From NCBI GenBank assembly GCA_014378155.1, contig JACMOF010000161.1:1-6487 (forward strand): a DNA stretch of 6,487 nucleotides, read 5' to 3'. Below are positions 1 through 4,568 of this stretch, in pieces. The position numbers were made by a program, and so were the translations under genes. How positions within the stretch are numbered: the stretch's first letter is position 1; each line of letters begins with the position of its first letter. This stretch comes from Caulobacter sp. Lineage in GTDB: Bacteria; Pseudomonadota; Alphaproteobacteria; Caulobacterales; Caulobacteraceae. Under the pieces are notes generated by a model, which was given only the letters and a program-made list of their open reading frames with translations, searched no databases and was not told where the DNA came from.

Positions 1-1
1 C

Positions 2-166
2 ACCCTCGACCACGAAGCCATTCCCGAGGCCGGCTGGCCAGCCATGACCATGGGCTTCAAGGCCGCTCCGGCCCTGCTGGACGGCGTCGCGGTCGGCGAC
101 AAGGTCGCCTTCGACCTGAAACTCCATGACGGTTCGGGCGAAGTCACCGCCATCAGCAAGCGATGA
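2..166 (+). CDS. C-terminal CusF-like Cu(I)/Ag(I)-binding domain, 5'-partial (probable CusB-type efflux adaptor)
   Basis: This is the last 54 residues of a protein whose start lies outside the window. The fragment carries the hallmark of the CusF fold: a His at residue 4, then W-P-A-M-T-M-G-F at residues 12-19. In E. coli CusF the equivalent His, Trp and two Met residues bind Cu(I) or Ag(I) in the periplasm, the Trp by cation-pi contact. The rest (GVAVGDKVAFDLKL, then GEVTAISKR) fits the closing strands of the small OB-like barrel. In many alphaproteobacteria this domain is fused to the C-terminus of a CusB-like membrane-fusion protein of a copper/silver RND pump. A free-standing CusF is also possible, because the N-terminal part cannot be seen. 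The copC gene downstream on the same strand supports a copper-resistance operon. The domain call is firm; the full-length identity is inferred. Confidence 0.85.
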   Translation, partial: TLDHEAIPEAGWPAMTMGFKAAPALLDGVAVGDKVAFDLKLHDGSGEVTAISKR

Positions 167-176
167 CCTTCGCCTT

Positions 177-200
177 GGCGGGAGCGCATGCGTTCCCGCC
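177..200 (+). promoter_or_regulatory. Near-perfect 24-nt palindrome between the CusF-domain gene and copC
   Basis: GGCGGGA (177-183) is the exact reverse complement of TCCCGCC (194-200). Between them lies CGCATGCG (185-192), which is itself a perfect palindrome. Only the pair 184/193 (G against T) deviates, and as RNA it would be a G-U wobble. The transcript would form a stem of about 10 base pairs closed by the tetraloop CAUG. No T-run follows, so it is not a canonical intrinsic terminator. It could be an mRNA-stabilising or attenuating hairpin that sets expression of copC relative to the upstream gene, or a dimeric operator. The structure is directly visible; the function is not known. Confidence 0.5.
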
Positions 201-280
201 TCGCAATCGCCGCCTTCCCATCGGACCGCCATCCTGCCGCCTCGGGCTTCCCGGCTGCCCTCCAGCAAGGTCTTGATCCC

Positions 281-673
281 ATGTCCCGCTCACGCCTGAC
301 CCTCGCCGCCGCCGCGATCCTCACACTGGCGGCCTCCCCCGCCCTGGCCCATCCTAAGCTGCTGTCGGCCTCGCCGTTCGCAGGCGGGGTCAGCGGCCCG
401 ACCAATCGCCTGACGCTGCATTTCAGTGAGCCGCTGGTCGCCAAGTCCTCCAGCGCCGATCTGACCGCGACCAGCATGATGATGGGCGGCAAGCCGATGG
501 CCCATGTGATGAAGGTCGACGGCGTCGTCGCGGTGCTCGATCCGGCCGACCACAAGACCCTGCTCCTGACCCTGAAAGCGCCGCTCACGGCGGGGACTTA
601 CAAGGTCGACTGGCATGTCGTGTCGACCGACACCCATCGCCTGAAGGGCGACTACAGCTTCACCGTCAAATAG
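281..673 (+). CDS. copC: CopC-family periplasmic copper-binding protein
   Basis: A 130-residue protein, usual for CopC/YobA. CopC binds copper in the periplasm and is thought to hand it to the membrane protein CopD. Residues 1-23 form a signal peptide ending ALA, so the mature protein begins His-Pro-Lys-Leu. In CopC proteins the free N-terminal His is a Cu(II) ligand. The other expected ligands appear near the C-terminus as D117 and H119 in VSTDTHRLKGDYSF, the family's conserved last strands. A Met-rich loop (M66-M68, M73, M77, with H75) resembles the Cu(I) site of some CopC/PcoC proteins. The start at 281 was chosen because it directly precedes the signal peptide and has AAGG at 267-270. An in-frame ATG at 188 lies inside the palindrome at 177-200 and would add a 31-residue extension without signal-peptide character. 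The copD-like gene follows 7 bases after the stop. Confidence 0.93.
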   Translation: MSRSRLTLAAAAILTLAASPALAHPKLLSASPFAGGVSGPTNRLTLHFSEPLVAKSSSADLTATSMMMGGKPMAHVMKVDGVVAVLDPADHKTLLLTLKAPLTAGTYKVDWHVVSTDTHRLKGDYSFTVK

Positions 674-680
674 GCCGACG

Positions 681-1493
681 ATGGACCTCGTCAACATCCT
701 GGTGCGGCTGCTCCAGTACGGCGCGCTGCTGCCGCTGTTCGGACTGACAGCGTTCGCGATCCATGCGCAGGACGCCCAGAGCCGCAGGGACCATCGACAG
801 GTCGTGATCGTGTTGACCGCCATCGGCCTGTTGACCGCCCTCGCCTCGGTGCTGATCCTGGCGGCGATGATGAGCGGCGACCCGGCGGGCGCGGCGGATC
901 CCGCCACCCTCTCGGCCGCGATCATCGGCACGTCGGCCGGCCGCGCGGGCCTGCTGCGCGTGGCGGCCTTGGCGCTGCTTCTCGGCTTAGTCAGATTCGG
1001 CGGTCCGCTGTCTCGACTGATCTGCGCCGCTGTGGCCTTGGCCACCCTGGCCTGGGCCGGTCACGCCGCCGGTGGCGAAGGCCTGGCTGGCGCCCTTCAT
1101 CTGTCGGCCGATGTCCTGCACCTGTGGGCCGCAGGGATCTGGCTCGGAGCCCTGGTCGCCTTCTGCGCCATGGTCGCCGAAAGACGTCCTGACCCCGCCG
1201 CCACGGCTGACGTCCTGGCGGCCCCAACGGAGCGGTCCAGACCTTCGCCTTCGCCGACAAAGGCGCCTTCCTGGAGTCGGTCGAGGCGATCCCCGAACCC
1301 CATGGGTTCGATGCACGGCTGTCGATCGCCCACGGCTCGCACGGCCACGACTTCGACGTCATCTTTGCCGAACATGACCATGATCACGGCCATGACCACG
1401 GCGGCCCGGACGTTTCGGACCCCGGCTACCAGGACGCCCACGAGCGCGCCCACGCCAACGACATCAAGCAGCGTTTCGCCGGTCGCGATCTAA
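681..1493 (+). CDS. CopD-like copper importer, truncated, with out-of-frame tail (5' part of a copD-rcnA chimera)
   Basis: The reading frame runs 270 codons, but only about the first 168 residues look like CopD, the inner-membrane partner of CopC. Hydrophobic segments are seen near residues 7-28, 41-63, 91-107, 112-129 and 145-164. The family signature is present: AWAGHAAGGEG (residues 124-134), then ALHLSADVLHLWAAGIWLGAL (138-158, H140 and H147), matching the G-H-A...L-H...W-x-G pattern of CopD/YcnJ. CopD normally continues with at least three more membrane helices, but here the protein stops resembling CopD after FCAMVAER. From about residue 183 it becomes a Ser/Thr/Pro/Arg-rich sequence with no membrane helix. 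That tail is the out-of-frame reading of an rcnA-like gene which is sensible one frame over. It follows copC by 7 bases with only a weak ribosome site. It is probably non-functional as copper importer, or part of a chimera if the frameshift is an error. Confidence 0.7.
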   Translation: MDLVNILVRLLQYGALLPLFGLTAFAIHAQDAQSRRDHRQVVIVLTAIGLLTALASVLILAAMMSGDPAGAADPATLSAAIIGTSAGRAGLLRVAALALLLGLVRFGGPLSRLICAAVALATLAWAGHAAGGEGLAGALHLSADVLHLWAAGIWLGALVAFCAMVAERRPDPAATADVLAAPTERSRPSPSPTKAPSWSRSRRSPNPMGSMHGCRSPTARTATTSTSSLPNMTMITAMTTAARTFRTPATRTPTSAPTPTTSSSVSPVAI

Positions 1494-1810
1494 CCACGGG
1501 GCAGATCATCCTGTTTGGCCTGACCGGCGGGCTGATCCCCTGCCCGGCCGCCATCACGGTGTTGTTGCTGTGCCTGCAGCTCAAGCAGATTGCGCTCGGC
1601 GCGACCCTGGTGCTGTGTTTCTCGATCGGCCTGGCCATCACCATGGTCACCGTCGGGGTCGTGGCGGCCCTGGGTATGCGTCACGCCGAAAAACGGTTTG
1701 GGAGCGCGTTCTCGACCTTCACGCGTCGCGCGCCCTACGCGTCAGGCGTGCTGATCACCGTCGTCGGCCTGATCTTGGCCGTGCAAGCCGTGCGGGCTCT
1801 CTTGGCTTAA
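1211..1810 (+). pseudogene. rcnA: 3' fragment of RcnA/NicO-type nickel/cobalt exporter, N-terminal half missing
   Basis: In a different frame from the copD part, 199 codons read as the C-terminal half of an RcnA-type Ni/Co efflux protein. In order: a hydrophilic loop (TFAFADKGAFLESVEAIPEPHGF), a His-rich metal-binding stretch (HDHDHGHDH, 1373-1399), then the RcnA signature DAHERAHANDIKQRF. Three membrane helices follow, beginning with LFGLTGGLIPCPAAITVLLL and including a second near GATLVLCFSIGLAITMVTVG. The protein ends at the normal family C-terminus. E. coli RcnA has about three more helices before the His-rich loop, and these are absent. The frame has a stop at 1208-1210. The first usable start after it is GTG 1559, inside the first remaining helix, so independent translation of a working exporter is unlikely. 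Adding one base near 1222-1225 would join it in frame to the copD part. Family identity is strong; the pseudogene status depends on the sequence being accurate. Confidence 0.8.
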
Positions 1811-1827
1811 GGCGTCGCCGCGACGCC
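1811..1827 (+). terminator. Possible terminator-like hairpin directly after the rcnA fragment
   Basis: GGCGTCG (1811-1817) and CGACGCC (1821-1827) form a perfect 7-bp stem with a 3-base loop. The stem begins at the base after the stop codon. No T-tract follows, so it would not be a textbook rho-independent terminator. It may mark the 3' end of the metal operon or protect the mRNA end. Confidence 0.35.
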
Positions 1828-1933
1828 ATCGCCAGGCACGCCACGCCATCTGCCGAGTCTACGCTACGGGGCGACTGACCCCTGATAAGCTTGGAACCAC
1901 AACTCCGGCGACGAGGCCTAGTTGCCAGGTTTT

Positions 1934-1964
1934 CGTGGACACCCGGGTCACGTTGCAACTGACC
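1934..1964. repeat. Two overlapping, mutually exclusive inverted repeats
   Basis: GGTCA-C-GTTG (1946-1955) pairs with CAACTGACC (1956-1964), giving a 9-bp palindrome with one bulged C and a GTTGCAAC core. Upstream, CGTGGAC (1934-1940) can pair with GTCACG (1947-1952) with one bulge. The two use the same bases, so only one could form at a time. This could be an operator, an attenuator-like switch, or chance. Confidence 0.35.
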
Positions 1965-2002
1965 GCAGCCTCTTGGTAGGGCACGACGCATATTTGTAGC
2001 GA

Positions 2003-2086
2003 CCAGCGAAGCGAAAAACTTTGCCTGTTATTGGCTAAATGGCGCTGGCTTCACCAATTTAGCCATCGGCAAAACGCGTCGCTTGG
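2003..2086. repeat. Long imperfect inverted repeat (possible structured RNA, MITE remnant or operator)
   Basis: Three nested arms pair in order. TGGCTAAAT (2032-2040) pairs perfectly with ATTTAGCCA (2057-2065) around a 16-base loop. TTTGCC (2020-2025) pairs with GGCAAA (2068-2073). CCAGCGAAGCG (2003-2013) pairs with CGCGTCGCTTGG (2075-2086), with one bulge and one mismatch. Short internal loops separate the arms, with more unpaired bases on the left side. No flanking target-site duplication or transposase is seen. Confidence 0.5.
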
Positions 2087-2158
2087 CGAAGCCTAGTGCG
2101 GCCAATCCTATCATTTGACTTGATACTATGCGGAGTGCGCCACAGTTCGGCCAGTTGG

Positions 2159-2183
2159 TGAACCAGCCGGAGATCGTGGCGTT
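2159..2183 (+). promoter_or_regulatory. Candidate EcfG-type promoter for the first sigma factor gene
   Basis: TGAAC (2159-2163), 16 bases, then CGTT (2180-2183). This is one base off the GGAAC / CGTT pattern, with spacing of about 16-17, known for alphaproteobacterial EcfG-type sigma factors. Transcription would start near 2190, leaving about 30 bases before the TTG start at 2222, which is a sensible leader. If real, the sigma factor could control its own gene. The match rests on short motifs only. Confidence 0.35.
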
Positions 2184-2221
2184 GTCGGCTGAGGCGTAAA
2201 CGCCGTGGGTGGGAAAAGCCG

Positions 2222-2764
2222 TTGTCGCAATCGTCTACAGCAGTCGTCGCCGCGCGCGACCTGACCCCCGCGGGCATCGAAGCTGAAAAGCTGAATTTCG
2301 CCAGCGACCTCAAGATCTTGACGCCCACCCTGCGGCGATACGCTCGCTCACTCTCGGGGTCCACCGACGCCGCCGAGGATCTTCTTCAAGACACGCTGGA
2401 AAGGGCTTGGCGCGCCCGGGAGCGATATGACCCAGCGCGCGGCCTGCGGCCTTGGCTCGCGACCATCATGCGCAACCGCTTTTATGACGTGGTGAGCGCC
2501 AGCCGGGACACGATCCAGGATGTTGATGGAAAATACGCGGCAGAGCTGTCGGTGCTGCCCACTCAGCTCTTCAGACTGGAAATTGAGGGCGTTATTCTCG
2601 CGATTGACGCCCTGCCTGCTCCTTACCGCGAAGCCATTTACGCCATCATCTTGCAAAGCCTAAGCTATGAAAGCGGCGCTGCGCTCATCAAATGTCCGAT
2701 CCCGACGCTCAAAAGCCGGGTGCAGCGGGGCAAGTTGATGCTGCAGAAAAGCGTACTGGCTTAG
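2222..2764 (+). CDS. ECF-family (EcfG-like) RNA polymerase sigma factor, paralogue 1
   Basis: A 180-residue sigma-70-family protein of extracytoplasmic-function type. Sigma region 2 spans about residues 28-92, with AAEDLLQDTLERAWR (50-64) as core-binding region 2.2 and LRPWLATIMRNRFYD (75-89) completing it. The linker carries IQDVDGKYAAELS, a phrase typical of EcfG-like (ECF15) sigma factors. Region 4 spans about 120-175, with the helix-turn-helix IPTLKSRVQRGKLML at the end. Region 4 is less canonical than in paralogue 2: ESGAALIKCPIPT replaces the usual E-E-A-A-x-x-C-G-C. The start is TTG 2222. No ATG occurs in frame until 2467, inside region 2, and an in-frame TGA lies at 2159. A purine-rich stretch (GGTGGGAAAAG) precedes the start. 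The gene stands alone, with 263 bases to the next gene. No anti-sigma gene adjoins it, so its control is unknown. Confidence 0.92.
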   Translation: MSQSSTAVVAARDLTPAGIEAEKLNFASDLKILTPTLRRYARSLSGSTDAAEDLLQDTLERAWRARERYDPARGLRPWLATIMRNRFYDVVSASRDTIQDVDGKYAAELSVLPTQLFRLEIEGVILAIDALPAPYREAIYAIILQSLSYESGAALIKCPIPTLKSRVQRGKLMLQKSVLA

Positions 2765-3027
2765 CCGTGGTGCGGTACGCCGCGCGCGCAATGGCGTTAG
2801 ACGACCGGTGCGGGCCTTGTTTTGATAGCAGACGTCGTCGTTTCCGCCTGCGTCCTTGAGGCGGCGCCCACCCTCGGCTGAATAATAATCGTCAAGCTGA
2901 ACCAGGGGAGACCTGACGCCCTATAGAATTTCGGCCGCGGCACAATCACGAAGTCCTAATATTCCCAAGTCCCCATGCATCTTCATCGCCCCATCGTTCG
3001 TATCTGGCACCAAAGCTGACAGATGCA
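2765..3027. other. Intergenic region between the two sigma-factor genes
   Basis: No gene is supported in these 263 bases. CCGCCT (2844-2849) and AGGCGG (2859-2864) form a 6-bp stem with a 9-base loop, a weak hairpin without a T-tract. TGAACC at 2898-2903 is followed by a stretch similar to that after TGAACC at 2159 (both continue AG, then GGAGA). No CGTT lies at proper spacing, so this is not a convincing promoter by itself. Confidence 0.4.
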
Positions 3028-3615
3028 ATGCTCTGTCGCCACGATTTGGGGCCGAAGGTGTCCGACGACTTTCGAGACCAACTTATCGCATTGACGCCAA
3101 AGATACGCGCCTACGCGATGTCGCTAACGCGCGCGCGTCATTGGGCGGACGACCTCGTGCAAGATACCTTGGAAAGAGCGTGGCGGGCCCGAGCCAGTTT
3201 TCGTCCTGAATCCGATTTGCGGATCTGGTTATTCACCATCCTGCGAAACCGCTTCACCGACGGATATCGCCGCCAGCGGCACACGGTGCAAGATGTCGAT
3301 GGCGAGCATGCCATTCGCCTGAGTTCGCCCGCCGAGCAGAACTGGCGCCTGCAATATGGCGACCTGCTGGCGGCGATCGAGCGATTGCCGCCTGACAGCC
3401 GTTCCGCCCTCGTCCTGATCAGCGGCGCGGGGCTGACGTTCGAGGAGGCGGCAAAGGTCTGCGGTTGCCCCGTCAGTACGGTGAAAAGCCGCGTCCAACG
3501 CGCCCGACGCCTGCTGATGGAATTCGTCGATATCGCGCCCGCGCGAAAAGCTCGACGAGCGACGCGGGGAGACGAAGCGGCCTCCGCAAAATCGACCGAA
3601 GCTTTTCTCCAATGA
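3028..3615 (+). CDS. ECF-family (EcfG-like) RNA polymerase sigma factor, paralogue 2
   Basis: A 195-residue ECF sigma factor with clean domains. Region 2 covers about residues 15-80 (ADDLVQDTLERAWRARASF at 40-58, IWLFTILRNRFTD at 66-78). The linker is TVQDVDGEHAIRLSSPAEQ. Region 4 covers about 112-165 (LPPDSRSALVLISGAGLTFE, EEAAKVCGCPVSTVKSRVQRAR). The whole strongly resembles EcfG, the general-stress sigma factor of alphaproteobacteria, and paralogue 1 (both share QDTLERAWRAR and QDVDG). A basic, Ala-rich tail of about 25 residues extends beyond region 4. The start is uncertain. ATG 3028 has no clear ribosome site, while GTG 3058 (MSDDFRDQL...) has GGGG at 3048-3051 and gives an N-terminus more usual for the family. 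The stop overlaps the next gene's start as ATGA, so the two are probably translated together. EcfG normally works with PhyR and NepR, neither of which is in the window. Confidence 0.94.
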   Translation: MLCRHDLGPKVSDDFRDQLIALTPKIRAYAMSLTRARHWADDLVQDTLERAWRARASFRPESDLRIWLFTILRNRFTDGYRRQRHTVQDVDGEHAIRLSSPAEQNWRLQYGDLLAAIERLPPDSRSALVLISGAGLTFEEAAKVCGCPVSTVKSRVQRARRLLMEFVDIAPARKARRATRGDEAASAKSTEAFLQ

Positions 3616-4385
3616 TCGCTCGGGGCCGCACCTTACGCCTGCGCCGCTGGGCCATTAGCCTGATCGTCGTTGCGTTTCACTTCGTTGTTTTCGCGGCGAT
3701 GTCGCTCGGCCCCACGGTTGTTCCCACGCCACAAGCCGAGCCGGGCGTGCTGACGGTCGCACTGTTTGACAGGCTCGCACCGCGCGCCACGCCGACGCCC
3801 GAGACGCCGACGCCGACCGAGCCCCTGCCCGACCGTCCGCCCAGTCCGACCACGGACGACAAGCCTGCTTCCGCGCCGCTACTCGCACCAACCCCCGCGC
3901 CCCTGGACGTGGTCGCGGTGGTGCGCGAACTGGCGGTGGCCGATCCCACCGCGCAGCCTCGCCCCCTGTCGCACGCCGCCGCGTCGCGTCCCGAGGCGGC
4001 TGTGACCGTCAGTCAAACGGCCGACAGCGCATCGACCTGCCAGATGACCGAACAGCTGCAGGCGCGCCTGGCCGCCGATCCGCAAGTGTTGGCGGCCTTG
4101 GCCCGCATACCGCGCGACGCCAGATCGGTGGCCAACGCGCTGATGCTATGGGATGGCGCGTGGGTCGGAACAGACCAGCGAGAGACCGCCCAGGCCCTGA
4201 CGACGCTCCAGGCATCCATCGCCGCGGCGATCGAAACCGCCTCGCCCGATTGCCGGAGCCTGCCCGTACTCGGCCCACGCCTGCTCTCCATCCCCGACGC
4301 CAGCGGCGCCACCTTGCTTGTGATCGGATCGGGCGCTTGGCATTGGGACGATCTTTTGACGCAGCAAACTTCCAAGCTCGGCTAA
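3612..4385 (+). CDS. Single-pass membrane protein with Pro/Thr-rich periplasmic stalk, translationally coupled to the sigma factor
   Basis: I do not recognise a named family. The 257-residue protein starts at ATG 3612, overlapping the sigma-factor stop by 4 bases. A short basic N-terminus (RTLRLRR) precedes one membrane helix at about 13-32, giving an N-in, C-out topology. Residues 55-98 are Pro/Thr-rich (TPTPETPTPTEPLPDRPPSP). They are encoded partly by an 11-base direct repeat ACGCCGACGCC at 3789 and 3804, and look like the periplasm-spanning stalk of TonB-like proteins. A compact C-terminal domain covers about 142-252, with C143 and C214 able to form a disulfide. It contains conserved-looking phrases such as IPRDARSVANALMLWDGAWV and LLVIGSGAWHWDDLL. 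The coupling suggests work with the sigma factor, perhaps as an envelope sensor or non-classical anti-sigma factor. No recognisable anti-sigma domain precedes the membrane helix, only about 12 cytoplasmic residues. A TonB-like role is the alternative. Confidence 0.8.
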   Translation: MIARGRTLRLRRWAISLIVVAFHFVVFAAMSLGPTVVPTPQAEPGVLTVALFDRLAPRATPTPETPTPTEPLPDRPPSPTTDDKPASAPLLAPTPAPLDVVAVVRELAVADPTAQPRPLSHAAASRPEAAVTVSQTADSASTCQMTEQLQARLAADPQVLAALARIPRDARSVANALMLWDGAWVGTDQRETAQALTTLQASIAAAIETASPDCRSLPVLGPRLLSIPDASGATLLVIGSGAWHWDDLLTQQTSKLG

Positions 4386-4568
4386 GCTAGAAAACCGTTT
4401 AAAATCAATGCACTGCCAATCTTGGCGAAATATTGACGAAAGTTTCGAGCCGCCTGCGTCCGTCTGCGGAGTGCAGCGTATCTCAGATGAACCGTGTAGT
4501 GAGATCCGGCCTCCCGCCGACCCGCCGCGACGGTGAACGTGTGTTTCGCACGATCAAAGAGGGCGGTC
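4386..4568. other. Upstream region of the DUF4331 gene
   Basis: No gene is supported in these 183 bases. Small palindromes lie at the left end: AAAC-C-GTTT (4392-4400) and GCCAA-TC-TTGGC (4415-4426), the latter resembling a compact operator. TTGACGA at 4433-4439 resembles a housekeeping -35 box, but no matching -10 follows at a usable distance. TGAACC at 4488-4493 lacks a CGTT partner. A promoter is expected here, but none can be assigned with confidence. Confidence 0.35.
4558..4563 (+). promoter_or_regulatory. Ribosome binding site AGAGGG of the DUF4331 gene
   Basis: AGAGGG ends 5 bases before ATG 4569. This favours 4569 over the in-frame ATG at 4533, which would place 12 extra residues before the signal peptide. 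Confidence 0.6.

Larger units (their letters stand above)
1811..2221. other. Intergenic region, 411 bases, rich in inverted repeats
   Basis: No open frame here has family resemblance or a convincing ribosome site. The region holds the hairpin after the rcnA fragment, two overlapping hairpins at 1934-1964, a long imperfect inverted repeat at 2003-2086, and an ECF-like promoter candidate at 2159-2183. The segment from about 1990 to 2130 is visibly more AT-rich than the flanking genes, as expected for regulatory or acquired DNA. It separates the metal genes from the sigma-factor genes and probably marks a transcription-unit boundary. Confidence 0.6.

Noticed and set aside
188..280. Upstream in-frame extension of copC from ATG 188
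   Set aside because: The ATG lies in the palindrome at 177-200, the extra 31 residues do not resemble any part of CopC, and they would bury the signal peptide.
290..1045. 251-residue open frame on the minus strand
   Set aside because: It is antisense to copC and copD, is rich in Arg/Ala/Gly typical of GC-rich shadow frames, and has no family resemblance.
1223..1226. Programmed -1 frameshift to make a CopD-RcnA fusion
   Set aside because: The site is not a canonical X-XXY-YYZ slippery heptamer and no following stimulatory structure was recognised. A base deletion or sequencing error is simpler.
1559..1810. Independent 83-residue gene starting at GTG 1559
   Set aside because: The start would fall within a conserved RcnA membrane helix and no ribosome site precedes it. 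It is the tail of the rcnA fragment.
1893..1897. GGAAC as an EcfG-type -35 box
   Set aside because: No CGTT lies 16-18 bases downstream, and no gene starts nearby.
2115..2120. TTGACT as a housekeeping -35 box for the first sigma gene
   Set aside because: No TATAAT-like or GCTA-like -10 box is found at a suitable distance.
3465..3611. 49-residue N-terminal extension of the membrane protein
   Set aside because: It overlaps the conserved region 4 of the sigma factor in another frame. ATG 3612 gives a normal membrane-anchored start with ATGA coupling.
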